32,618 nt of DNA, taken from NCBI GenBank assembly GCA_002877915.1, contig PNJE01000011.1, forward strand, positions 1-32,618, in the 5' to 3' direction. Below are positions 6,950 to 15,355 of the stretch, one piece after another. The translations under genes and the position numbers were made by a program. This DNA comes from Candidatus Aminicenantota bacterium (GTDB taxonomy: Bacteria; Acidobacteriota; Aminicenantia; Aminicenantales; Saccharicenantaceae). The notes beneath the pieces are model-generated. The model ran no database searches. It had not been told where the DNA came from and was given only the letters and a program-made list of their open reading frames with translations. Positions within the stretch are counted from its first letter, which is position 1. Each line of letters starts with the position of its first letter.

Positions 6950-9730
6950 ATGTTCAACCCGGCAAAAATTAAAAAAGAAAAATTTTTTCTGCCAGCCATT
7001 ATCTTTCTTGGGGTTTCGTTATTGTGCTTGGAAGCTTCAGGATTTGCTCAAGCTAAAATGCCAGCTTCATCGGCTATTACCCAGGATATTTTAAAGCCTT
7101 TTGTTTTTAGAAATATCGGACCTTTCCGGGCCGGCTCCTGGGTAACCTGTTTTGCGGTACCGGATTCCCCTCCTGAGGCCCATCTTTATACTTTTTATGT
7201 GGGCACCAGAAATGGCGGCGTCTGGAAGACCGTTAATAATGGGACAACCTTTGAGCCGGTCTTTGATTCCCAGAGTTATCTTTCGATTGGGGCATTGGCT
7301 ATCTCGTCTTCCAATCCCGAAATAATCTGGGTAGGAACTGGTGAGGCCTATTGTGCCCGCAGCTCCGATAGCGGCGACGGGGTCTATAAATCAACCGATG
7401 GTGGTAAAACCTGGCAAAATATGGGGCTTCGGGACTCCCAACATATTCCGAGGATTGTAATTCATCCTTCCAATCCCGAGGTGGTTTACGTGGCTTCTAT
7501 GGGGCATCTTTTTTCCACCAATAGCGAAAGGGGCGTATTTAAAACTACTGACGGCGGGAAGAGCTGGCAAAAGGTTCTTTACCTCAACGATAAAATTGGA
7601 GTTATTGACCTGGCGATGGACCCGTCAAATCCTGAGATCCTATATGCGGCTACTTACGATAAGGTCCGGTTGCCCTGGCATTATGAGGCTGGGGGCCCAG
7701 GAAGTGCAATTTATAAGACGACTGATGGCGGTCGGACCTGGAAAAAATTAACTGGAGGCCTGCCATCGGGGAATATAGGGCGCATTGGAATATCTGTTTA
7801 TCGGCGGAACCCCCAAGTGCTATATGCAGTGATTGAAAATCTTAATTTGCGGCCGCCAACTTCAGAAGAAATTGAGGAAGCCCGAAAGCATGGCCAGGTC
7901 GCCAAACCTGTGCCGGTAGGGGGAGAAGTCTATCGAACTGATGACGGCGGAGAAACCTGGGTCAAGGTTAACCGTGGACGAGAGCCCCTGGCGACCAAGG
8001 CTCCTTATTCCTTTAATCAGATTTTCGTTGATCCCAATAACGATAAGATTGTCTACCTCACTGGCGTAACTCTGGCCAGCTCCGTTGATGGCGGCAAGAC
8101 CTGGCGGGATGCCGATTACCCCAACACGGTTCTTTTCCAGAAAGCTTTTGGTGATGTCCGGACTTTCTGGATTGATCCCCAAAATTCCAACCGGATGCTG
8201 TTAGGCAGTGATGGGGGCGTTTATGAAACCTATGACGGCGGGAAAACCTGCCATCATTTTTATAATATCCCGCTGGGGGAGATTTATGCCCTCGATGTTG
8301 ATATGGAGGAACCATACAATATTTATGCCGGTTTCCAGGATCATGATTCCTGGAAAGGTCCTTCAAATTCCTGGTCGGGAGCGGTTAATCTGAGTGATTG
8401 GGTGACCGTAGGCGGTGGGGACGGTATGTACAATGTAGTTGATAAATCTGATAGCCGCTGGGTCTATAACTGTCGGGAGTTTGGCGGTTTTGGACGCCTT
8501 GACCAGAAGACTGGAGTCCGTCGGGATATTCAACCCGAGAGAGAGGCCAGGAAAGAGCCTTACCGGTTTAATTGGACTCCACCAATTCATCTTTCGCCCC
8601 ACAATAATTCTATTGTTTATATCGGGGCTCAATGCCTGCTTCGTTCTCTCGACCGGGGTGAACACTGGGAAGAAATAAGCCCGGACCTGACGACCAATGA
8701 CAAGAGCAAACAGCATGGCGCAGGAAATATTACTTTTTGCACTATCACCACAATTTCCGAATCTCCAGTTAAGCCCGGAGTAATTTGGGTGGGCACTGAT
8801 GACGGAAAAGTTCAAGTAACTACTAACGGCGGGGCTACCTGGGCTGATTGCACCCTGGCTATAGCCAAGGCTGGCGGCCCGTCCGAAATCTGGGTCAGTC
8901 GGGTGTTGGCCTCGCCTCATGAGGCGGGCACTGCTTTTGTGGCTAAAAGCGGATTCCGTCAGGATGATTTTAAGCCTTACCTTTTTAAAACTACAGATTA
9001 TGGCCGGAGCTGGAGTTGTCTTTCATCGAATCTGCCCGATTTTCCGATAAATGTGGTTATTCAGGGCCCGAAGAATCCGGAGTTGCTCTTAATTGGTACT
9101 GACCATGGTTTATTTATTACCTTAGATGGTGGAAAGAATTGGCTTCCTTTTCAGAATAATATGCCGAGGGTAAAAGTGACCGACCTCCTAATTCATCCTC
9201 GGGAAAAAGATTTGGTAGTTGGAACCTACGGGCGAGGTATCTGGATAACCAATATCTGGCCACTGGAAGAGCTCAAGCCTGAGGTCCTTAATCAGTTAGC
9301 GTATCTTTTTTCGATAAGGCCGGCGGTGCAAAGGCAGTATCCTGTTTTTGGTAATTATGAATTGCTTGGAGATAGTCACCTTATGACCCCCAATGAACCG
9401 GAGGAAGTAGCTATTTTTTATTACTTAAAAAATGATTTGCCCGAAAAAGTAAAGATAAAAATTCTTGATTCTTCTGGGAAATTGCTCAAAGAACTGGAGG
9501 GAGAAAACCAGGCTGGTCTTCATCGGTTAGGTTGGGATATGAGAACAGAAAGTGAGGGGAAAAGGTGGAATCCCGAGGTAGAGCCTGGAGTTTACCGGGT
9601 AATCCTTGAGGCAGGTGGAAAGGCTCAAGAACAAAGGGCAGTTATAAGTAAAAGAATCAGTTGGCCGCTTGAATTCAAAACGGTAGTTTTGGAAAGTATA
9701 CTCTGTGGTTCCCAAGACGGGAACAAGTAA
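6950..9730 (+). CDS. Secreted Asp-box (BNR/sortilin-type) beta-propeller protein
   Basis: A 926-residue exported protein with a Sec signal peptide (about 1-35). At least ten Asp-box motifs (S/T-x-D-x-G-x-x-W) occur, for example at 149-155, 199-206, 258-264, 330-337, 378-385, 567-573, 625-631, 682-688 and 724-731, implying two beta-propellers. NIGPFRAG (55-62) and VGTRNGGVWKT (84-94) mark the start of the first. From about residue 800 there is a FlgD/Ig-like sandwich (VKIKILDSSGKLLKEL). This is the family often annotated as 'glycosyl hydrolase', VPS10/sortilin-like or GH74-like. Catalytic residues cannot be assigned from motifs, so enzyme activity is unproven; Asp boxes also occur in non-enzymes. 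It stands alone between two terminators, so it is its own transcription unit in the sugar locus. Confidence 0.82.
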   Translation: MFNPAKIKKEKFFLPAIIFLGVSLLCLEASGFAQAKMPASSAITQDILKPFVFRNIGPFRAGSWVTCFAVPDSPPEAHLYTFYVGTRNGGVWKTVNNGTTFEPVFDSQSYLSIGALAISSSNPEIIWVGTGEAYCARSSDSGDGVYKSTDGGKTWQNMGLRDSQHIPRIVIHPSNPEVVYVASMGHLFSTNSERGVFKTTDGGKSWQKVLYLNDKIGVIDLAMDPSNPEILYAATYDKVRLPWHYEAGGPGSAIYKTTDGGRTWKKLTGGLPSGNIGRIGISVYRRNPQVLYAVIENLNLRPPTSEEIEEARKHGQVAKPVPVGGEVYRTDDGGETWVKVNRGREPLATKAPYSFNQIFVDPNNDKIVYLTGVTLASSVDGGKTWRDADYPNTVLFQKAFGDVRTFWIDPQNSNRMLLGSDGGVYETYDGGKTCHHFYNIPLGEIYALDVDMEEPYNIYAGFQDHDSWKGPSNSWSGAVNLSDWVTVGGGDGMYNVVDKSDSRWVYNCREFGGFGRLDQKTGVRRDIQPEREARKEPYRFNWTPPIHLSPHNNSIVYIGAQCLLRSLDRGEHWEEISPDLTTNDKSKQHGAGNITFCTITTISESPVKPGVIWVGTDDGKVQVTTNGGATWADCTLAIAKAGGPSEIWVSRVLASPHEAGTAFVAKSGFRQDDFKPYLFKTTDYGRSWSCLSSNLPDFPINVVIQGPKNPELLLIGTDHGLFITLDGGKNWLPFQNNMPRVKVTDLLIHPREKDLVVGTYGRGIWITNIWPLEELKPEVLNQLAYLFSIRPAVQRQYPVFGNYELLGDSHLMTPNEPEEVAIFYYLKNDLPEKVKIKILDSSGKLLKELEGENQAGLHRLGWDMRTESEGKRWNPEVEPGVYRVILEAGGKAQEQRAVISKRISWPLEFKTVVLESILCGSQDGNK

Positions 9731-9804
9731 AAAAGAGCGAATAGGGAATAAAAAGGAATAAATTTGAAGAATTTTCGTCAGATAGACAGGCTCAAAAATA
9801 AATG

Positions 9805-9834
9805 GGGCACCCTTTTTGGGGTGCCCTTCTTGTT
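9805..9834 (+). terminator. Rho-independent terminator after the propeller gene
   Basis: The stem GGGCACCC/GGGTGCCC (9805-9812 with 9819-9826) has a 6-nt loop and is followed by TTCTTGTT. It starts 74 bp after the stop codon. The T-run is interrupted by one C and one G but the stem is GC-rich. Confidence 0.85.
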
Positions 9835-10102
9835 CAGGGGGATTGTGAGGGGAAAGAGGTTTATGATTGAGGGAGGGTTAAGCTTATTTTTAAATCTTTC
9901 TTTCGCATTTTCCGTGCCGAGAAAAAATAGCATAATTTTATTGAAATGTCAAATCAAATATATTAGATATTTCAAGAAAAATTTTTGGATTATTTCTAAT
10001 AATTATTTATTTTTTTTGAATGCATTTTCGCAAAAAAAATTTAAATTGTGTTTATTGTTTTGATAAATAGTGTCAATATTTAGTTTTGGAGGAGGTTAAA
10101 AG
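9835..10102. other. Leader region of the first GH127 gene
   Basis: About 270 bp, very AT-rich. A 7-bp inverted repeat TTGAAAT/ATTTCAA with a 21-nt spacer lies near 9940-9975. No consensus promoter stands out. The strong ribosome binding site GGAGGAGG is just before the ATG at 10103. An open frame crossing from the previous terminator into this gap has no support as a gene. Confidence 0.3.
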
Positions 10103-12532
10103 ATGTTACCTTTTAAGCTTGGCAAAAAGATAGCAGAATTGACGGTCATTTTGCTTGCCTTTATTTTAATAGGCGCGTGTAGCAGTGAGAAAAAGCTGGA
10201 TTACTCGATAAAGAGCATTAAGCTTACAGATGTCCGTTTCGATGATAATTTCTGGAGCAAAAGAATAGAGACCGATATCAAAGTTACCATTCCTCATATT
10301 TTTAAGGAAGAAGAAACAACTGGAAGAATTAAGAATTTTGAAAATGCTAGCCCGGCTGGGAAGGGTGATTTCTGTTCTAACTATCCATTTGATGACTCTG
10401 ATGTTTATAAGACCATTGAAGCAGCTTCTTATGCCCTGATGCTCCATTATGATCCGGAACTTGATAAGTACCTGGATAGTTTAATTGCCAAAATAGCCGC
10501 CGCCCAGGAAAAAGACGGCTATCTTTATACCGCCAGAACGATAAAAAACAAGGGCGGTAAGGTTCCTCTTGAAGAGTGGCTGGGAAATAGCAGGTGGCAA
10601 AGAGAAGAGGAAGCTCACGAGCTTTATGACGCTGGGCATCTTTATGAGGCGGCGGTAGCTCATTATCAGGCGACTCACAAAAAGACCTTGCTGAATGTCG
10701 CCTTAAAAAATGCTGACCTGGTTTTAAAAGACTTTGGTCCGGGGAAATTGATGCTTCCTCCCGGGCATCAAGAAATAGAAATCGGATTAGTAAAGCTTTA
10801 TCGCCTAACTGGGGAAAAGAAATATCTGGATCAGGCCAAATTTTTCCTGGATCAGAGAGGCAATGCCCGAGGGCACAAGCTGTATGGATTTTACTCCCAG
10901 GATCATCTACCAGTCACGCAGCAGACCGAAGCCGTTGGCCATGCCGTCAGGGCCGCTTATATGTATTCCGCCATGGCTGATGTAGCGGCTCTCACCGGGG
11001 ACCAGGCTTATGTTCAAGCTCTTGATAAGCTCTGGGAAGATGTGGTTTTTAGAAAGATTTATTTAACCGGGGGAATTGGTTCTACTGGTGCCTGGGAAGG
11101 CTTTGGCCCGGCTTATAATCTCCCGAATGCTTCCGCTTATTGTGAAACCTGTGCCTCTATTGCCAATGCTTTCTGGAACTACCGAATGTTTTTGCTCCAG
11201 GGGGAAGGAAAGTATTTAGATGTTTTTGAACGAATTATTTTTAATGGTGTCCTTTCAGGAGTATCACTTTCCGGGGATAAATTTTTCTATGCTAATCCGC
11301 TGGCTTCATTTGGCCAGCAGGAAAGAAGCCCGTGGTTCGGGTGCGCCTGTTGCCCTCCGAATATAGCCCGCTTTCTGCCTCAACTTGGGCAATATGTTTA
11401 TGCCACTTCCGGAAATCGGCTTTATGTGAACCTTTATGGCCAGAGTACCTCCAAGGTTAAGATGGATAACCAGGAACTGGAGCTCGAACAGGAAACCGAG
11501 TATCCCTGGAAAGGCGATATTAAGATAAAAATATCACCGGAAAAAGCGGCTGAATTTTCTGTTTATCTGAGAATACCAGGATGGGCACTCGGGGAGGCTA
11601 TTCCCGGTGGCCTATACTATTTTGCCGATAAGGTCGAAACCAGGCCTATGGTTAAGGTCAATGGCCAGGAAATTCCGCTCAAGTTGGAAAATGGTTTCCT
11701 TCCAATTAGTCGACAATGGAAAGCCGGTGATACCATCGAAATTAATCTGCCGATGGAACCTCATCGAGTTCTGGCCAATGAAAAGGTAAAAGATGACCTC
11801 GGATTAGTGGCTGTCCAGAGAGGTCCAATAGTTTACTGTGCAGAATGGCCAGATAATTATGGGCGGGTTAGTAATCTCCTATTGCCTGATGGAGCGGCTT
11901 TTACCACAGAATTTAAACCTGAACTCCTGGGCGGGGTGACTCTGATCAAAGCTCCCGGCCAAGCTTTTAAGGTAGAAAAAGGAAAGATTATCAGCCAAGC
12001 GCAAGAAATTACCTTGATTCCCTATTATGCCTGGGCCCATCGCGGCCGAGGAGAAATGGCTGTCTGGATAGCCAGGGAAAAGGATAAAGTCCGACCTCAG
12101 CCTGAGCCCTCTTTGGCCTCGAAAGCCAGAGTTGAAGCCTCGGAAGGAGCCAAGGGGACTAAGTTCATCAATGATCAATATGAACCAGAAAATTCTGATG
12201 ATCATTCGGTAGGCTATCTCCATTGGTGGCCTAAAAAGGGAACAACAGAATGGGTTAGCTATGAATTTCCTAAACCAGTCAAGGTGTCGGAAGTGGCTGT
12301 ATACTGGTTTGATGATACGGGAGAAGGAGAATGTCGGGTGCCGGCTTCCTGGAAGTTATTTTACCGCCAGGGTAATCACTGGACGGAAGTAAAGGCTAAG
12401 GGTTCATATGGGGTAGAAAAAGATAAATACAATATAGTTAAATTTTCGCCTGTAACCACCACTGGTTTAAAGATAGAGCTGAAGTTTCAGAAAGATTTTT
12501 CTGCCGGCCTCCAGGAGTGGGAGGTGAAATGA
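10103..12532 (+). CDS. GH127 beta-L-arabinofuranosidase lipoprotein with C-terminal discoidin-like domain
   Basis: An 809-residue glycoside hydrolase family 127 (DUF1680) protein, predicted to remove terminal beta-L-arabinofuranosyl units. The N-terminus is a lipoprotein signal with lipobox LIGAC (Cys26), placing it in a membrane facing the periplasm or surface. The HypBA1-type active-site set is complete: E332, E348 and C350 in the ETC motif (16-residue spacing E to E as in HypBA1), and C416/C417 in ACCPPN, expected to form the Zn-cysteine site with the nucleophilic cysteine. The extra C-terminus (about 676-809, with HWWPKKGTTEW and RVPASWKLFYR) looks like an F5/8 type C galactose-binding-like domain and is absent from the second GH127 in this window. 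It heads the GH127-GH51-GH127 series; transcription is probably shared. Confidence 0.92.
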   Translation: MLPFKLGKKIAELTVILLAFILIGACSSEKKLDYSIKSIKLTDVRFDDNFWSKRIETDIKVTIPHIFKEEETTGRIKNFENASPAGKGDFCSNYPFDDSDVYKTIEAASYALMLHYDPELDKYLDSLIAKIAAAQEKDGYLYTARTIKNKGGKVPLEEWLGNSRWQREEEAHELYDAGHLYEAAVAHYQATHKKTLLNVALKNADLVLKDFGPGKLMLPPGHQEIEIGLVKLYRLTGEKKYLDQAKFFLDQRGNARGHKLYGFYSQDHLPVTQQTEAVGHAVRAAYMYSAMADVAALTGDQAYVQALDKLWEDVVFRKIYLTGGIGSTGAWEGFGPAYNLPNASAYCETCASIANAFWNYRMFLLQGEGKYLDVFERIIFNGVLSGVSLSGDKFFYANPLASFGQQERSPWFGCACCPPNIARFLPQLGQYVYATSGNRLYVNLYGQSTSKVKMDNQELELEQETEYPWKGDIKIKISPEKAAEFSVYLRIPGWALGEAIPGGLYYFADKVETRPMVKVNGQEIPLKLENGFLPISRQWKAGDTIEINLPMEPHRVLANEKVKDDLGLVAVQRGPIVYCAEWPDNYGRVSNLLLPDGAAFTTEFKPELLGGVTLIKAPGQAFKVEKGKIISQAQEITLIPYYAWAHRGRGEMAVWIAREKDKVRPQPEPSLASKARVEASEGAKGTKFINDQYEPENSDDHSVGYLHWWPKKGTTEWVSYEFPKPVKVSEVAVYWFDDTGEGECRVPASWKLFYRQGNHWTEVKAKGSYGVEKDKYNIVKFSPVTTTGLKIELKFQKDFSAGLQEWEVK

Positions 12533-12644
12533 CCAGATTTTATTTCCTTTTAAAATACGAGACCAATTTTAAAACGGTCAAAATTAAACTTCAGGAAAGG
12601 AGCAACGCTGAAAAATAAAGCCGAATAAAGCGTCGGAAAAAATT

Positions 12645-12700
12645 AGGACCACTGGGAGGGGGGTTGAACATTGGTCCTCTTTAAGTGTTCAAAAGTGGTC
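12645..12700 (+). promoter_or_regulatory. Mutually exclusive hairpins in the GH51 leader
   Basis: The segment AGGACCACT (12645-12653) can pair with TGGTCCT (12672-12678, followed by CTTT), or with AGTGGTC (12694-12700). The second fold encloses a further 7-bp stem TTGAACA/TGTTCAA (12664-12670 with 12686-12692). The two folds cannot coexist. This is attenuator-like in form, but the stems are short and the T-run poor, so function is speculative. Confidence 0.25.
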
Positions 12701-12747
12701 TCGAAAGAGGCTGAGAAAAGGAGAGATTAAATAGCAAGGAGAAGGTC

Positions 12748-14097
12748 ATGCTTAAGAAGAATATTTTGAATTGGATGGCCGGAAGTCAAAATTGGCCGCA
12801 GAAAAATAAAAAGATTAGAACCAGTTTGATTTTTGTTCTTGGGCTTCTGCTGCTGATTATATTTTTTTCTTCCAAAGTTCAAGCTGACAAAAGAACGCCG
12901 CTTCTCCGTAACCAGTCTTTCGAGGAGGTTCAGGATGGCCAGCCGGTAGGTTGGCGAGCGGTAACTTATCAGGGAGAAGCTAATTTTAAGATTGATAAAC
13001 TTTCGAAAAGCGGTCAGTACAGTGCTTCGATAAGCTCAGTAAAAGGAGCAGACGCCTCCTGGTCAACCATTGTCCAGGTTAAGCCTTTTTCCACTTATCG
13101 ATTAACTGGCTGGATAAAGACGAAAGACCTTAAGTCAGCTGGGGGCAGAGGAGCCTTGCTGAACATTCATGGAATCGAAAAGATGGAGACTAAAGCCCTC
13201 ACTGGGACTAATGATTGGACCAGGGTCGAACTTATTCTTAATACCGGGCTTAATGATGCCCTCCAAATTAATTGCCTGTTTGGTGGATGGGGAAAGGTTA
13301 CCGGTGAGGCTTGGTTTGATGATATTTCCTTGGAATATCTTTCCGGGCGAACTCTGAAACCTCAGGCGACTATTTATGCCGAAGAAAAGCTTCCTTCCGT
13401 TTCTAAATATATTTACGGTCAGTTCATTGAGCACTTAGGGCATTGCATTTACCAGGGAATCTGGGCTGAAATGTTAAATGACCGGAAATTTTACTATCCG
13501 GTTGGGTCAGCTGAATCGCCCTGGAAAATTTTGGGTCAGCCGCATTCCTTCCATATGAACCCGCTTTTGGTCTATGCTGGCGTACCCGTGCCAGAGATAA
13601 GGCTAAAAGGCGATGGCCAAAAAGCCGGGCTTTTTCAGGAAGGTCTGAGTCTTCAGGCTGGACGAAAATATAACGGAAGAATTGTCTTGGCTGGAGACCC
13701 GGGTGTGCTGCCAGTTGCGGTGAGGCTGGTTTGGGGGGATGGCGAAAATGACCGCCAGGTCTTTACCATAGAGAAGATTAAGCCTGAATATGAAAAGTAT
13801 TATTTTTCTTTTACTTCCGGTAGAACCACCGACAATGGCCGGCTGGAAATTGTCAGCCGTGGTAGCGAAGCTTTCCGGGTGGCAGCAGTTTCTTTGATGC
13901 CGGCTGATAATCTGGAAGGTTTCAGGCCGGAGGTGATTAAACTTCTTAGAGAACTTAATTCGCCAATTTACCGGTGGCCCGGAGGAAATTTCGCTTCCGG
14001 CTATAATTGGAAAGATGGGCTGGGCGATCCGGACCGGGCCAGAATCCTGCTTGGGAAGGGATTGAGCCAAATGATGTTGGAATCCATGAGTTTATGA
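12748..14097 (+). CDS. GH51 alpha-L-arabinofuranosidase, N-terminal part (frameshifted gene)
   Basis: This 449-residue frame is the first half of a GH51 enzyme. It has a signal sequence (hydrophobic 27-46, ending VQA), a CBM4/9-like beta-sandwich (about 51-197, ending WFDDISLEYL) and the start of the GH51 barrel (from about 205, with YIYGQFIEHLGHCIYQGIW and RWPGGNFASGYNWKDG). After KDGLGDPDR the homology leaves this frame and continues one base back in the frame of the next entry; the 17 residues before the TGA at 14097 do not fit the family. Both catalytic glutamates lie in the other half, so this product alone should be inactive. The start is supported by AAGGAG before the ATG. It lies between two GH127 genes. 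Confidence 0.85.
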   Translation: MLKKNILNWMAGSQNWPQKNKKIRTSLIFVLGLLLLIIFFSSKVQADKRTPLLRNQSFEEVQDGQPVGWRAVTYQGEANFKIDKLSKSGQYSASISSVKGADASWSTIVQVKPFSTYRLTGWIKTKDLKSAGGRGALLNIHGIEKMETKALTGTNDWTRVELILNTGLNDALQINCLFGGWGKVTGEAWFDDISLEYLSGRTLKPQATIYAEEKLPSVSKYIYGQFIEHLGHCIYQGIWAEMLNDRKFYYPVGSAESPWKILGQPHSFHMNPLLVYAGVPVPEIRLKGDGQKAGLFQEGLSLQAGRKYNGRIVLAGDPGVLPVAVRLVWGDGENDRQVFTIEKIKPEYEKYYFSFTSGRTTDNGRLEIVSRGSEAFRVAAVSLMPADNLEGFRPEVIKLLRELNSPIYRWPGGNFASGYNWKDGLGDPDRARILLGKGLSQMMLESMSL

Positions 14098-15161
14098 CTT
14101 TTTGCCGCCTGGTCGGAGCTGAACCTTACATCACTGTAAATAGCGGCCAGGGGAATGAAACCCTGGCGGCAGAGGAAGTAGAGTATGTCAATGGCCCAGC
14201 GGATTCGCCGATGGGGCGTCTGCGGTCGCAGAATGGGCACCCTGAACCTTTCGGTTGCCGATTCTGGTCGATTGGCAACGAAATGTACGGCGACTGGCAG
14301 CTCGGGCATATGCCGCTTAAAGATTATGTGCTCCGACACAATCGTTTTGCCCAGGCGATGAAGGCCAAAGACCCAAGCATAAAGCTCGTCGGGGTCGGAG
14401 CGATCGGTAGTTGGAGCGAAGGAATGCTCAAAGCTTGTGCTGACTATCTGGATTTTATCAGCGAGCATTTTTACGTGGGCGAACAGCCGGGACTTTTGAC
14501 CCATGTGTTTCAGGTGCCGAGAGCCATAAGGCGAATCGCCGAGGCTCACCGATATTACAGAAAAACCATTCCCGAGCTCAAAGGCAAAAACATAAGAATC
14601 GCTCTGGATGAATGGAATTACTGGTATGGGCCGTATATCTACGGCGAACTGGGCACCCAATATTTTCTGAAAGATGCCCTGGGTATTGCCGCTGGTTTGC
14701 ACGAGTACTATCGCCAGGCTGGTATCATCTATATGGCCAATTATGCTCAGACAGTCAACGTCATCGGGGCCATCAAAACTTCCAAAACTGAAGCCGTGTT
14801 TGACACTACCGGACTGGTGCTCAAGCTTTACCGGAATGAATTCGGAACGATTCCGGTGAAAATTTCGGGCCAGCCAGAGCCTCTGGATATTATGGCGGCC
14901 TGGAAAGAAGACGGAAAAACTCTCACCTTGGCTGTGGTTAACGCCACTGGAGAGACCCAGAAGCTTTCTTTAAACATAAAGAATTTTCCTTTGGCTAAAG
15001 TTGAAAAGATTTTCCGAATTACCGGCTCCAATGAGAATTCTTGTAACGTCCCGGGCAGAGAACCTGAGGTAAAGATAGAAGAAATCCAGGAAAACTTTAG
15101 GCCGGAAAAATTGACTGTTCCACCCCTGAGTATCACTCTCTATCAGTTTAGAAGAAAATGA
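14007..15161 (+). CDS. GH51 alpha-L-arabinofuranosidase, C-terminal catalytic part (frameshifted gene)
   Basis: This frame continues the GH51 gene of 12748 in the -1 frame; family homology resumes at QNPAWEGIEPNDVGIHEFM. It carries the acid/base glutamate E92 in WSIGNEMYGDWQLGH and the nucleophile E202 in ALDEWNYWYGP (numbered from the ATG at 14007), then the C-terminal beta-sandwich ending SITLYQF. The ATG at 14007 has no ribosome binding site and its first residues do not match the family, so it is an artefact of the frame rather than a real start. A single missing base near 14030-14042 would restore an enzyme of about 800 residues. Whether this is a true mutation or an assembly error cannot be told here. 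Confidence 0.85.
   Translation: MERWAGRSGPGQNPAWEGIEPNDVGIHEFMTFCRLVGAEPYITVNSGQGNETLAAEEVEYVNGPADSPMGRLRSQNGHPEPFGCRFWSIGNEMYGDWQLGHMPLKDYVLRHNRFAQAMKAKDPSIKLVGVGAIGSWSEGMLKACADYLDFISEHFYVGEQPGLLTHVFQVPRAIRRIAEAHRYYRKTIPELKGKNIRIALDEWNYWYGPYIYGELGTQYFLKDALGIAAGLHEYYRQAGIIYMANYAQTVNVIGAIKTSKTEAVFDTTGLVLKLYRNEFGTIPVKISGQPEPLDIMAAWKEDGKTLTLAVVNATGETQKLSLNIKNFPLAKVEKIFRITGSNENSCNVPGREPEVKIEEIQENFRPEKLTVPPLSITLYQFRRK
14030..14042 (+). other. Frameshift position in the GH51 gene
   Basis: Up to about 14033 the upstream frame encodes GH51 sequence (LGDPDR); from about 14041 the frame one base earlier encodes it (QNPAWEG). The join lies in CCGGACCGGGCCAG, which contains a GGG run. One inserted base here, for example restoring CGG-CGC-CAG, gives an uninterrupted family match. 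No A/T-rich slippery heptamer suggestive of programmed frameshifting is present. Confidence 0.8.
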
Positions 15162-15355
15162 TGGCGAAGGTAAATAGCTTGAAAGATAAAAAAAGCGCTA
15201 AAATATAATCAAGTGGGAAAATATGGCCAGAGTTCCAGGAAATCTTTTCTTCTCAGCCATCGGAAGGCCACGGTGGAAGAGGCTTAGATTTAAGTTAATA
15301 ATTAGAGTGAATTTAATAAAATGAAAAATTAAATAAAATGAAAAGGAGATGGCTA

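Noticed and set aside
9764-10063. Plus-strand frame of 99 codons after the propeller gene
   Set aside because: It runs through the strong terminator at 9805-9834, has no ribosome binding site and its second half is translated A/T-rich spacer.
14030-14042. Programmed -1 frameshifting in the GH51 gene
   Set aside because: The join lacks an A/U-rich slippery heptamer, and family members are normally encoded in one frame, so mutation or sequence error is more likely.
14001-14702. Minus-strand frame of 233 codons opposite the GH51 gene
   Set aside because: It is antisense to a region with both GH51 catalytic motifs; it has no family resemblance of its own. It is a by-product of codon bias.
15338-15355. 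Upstream ATG at 15338 as start of the second GH127
   Set aside because: The ribosome binding site AAAAGGAG lies after this ATG and at proper distance from the ATG at 15356.
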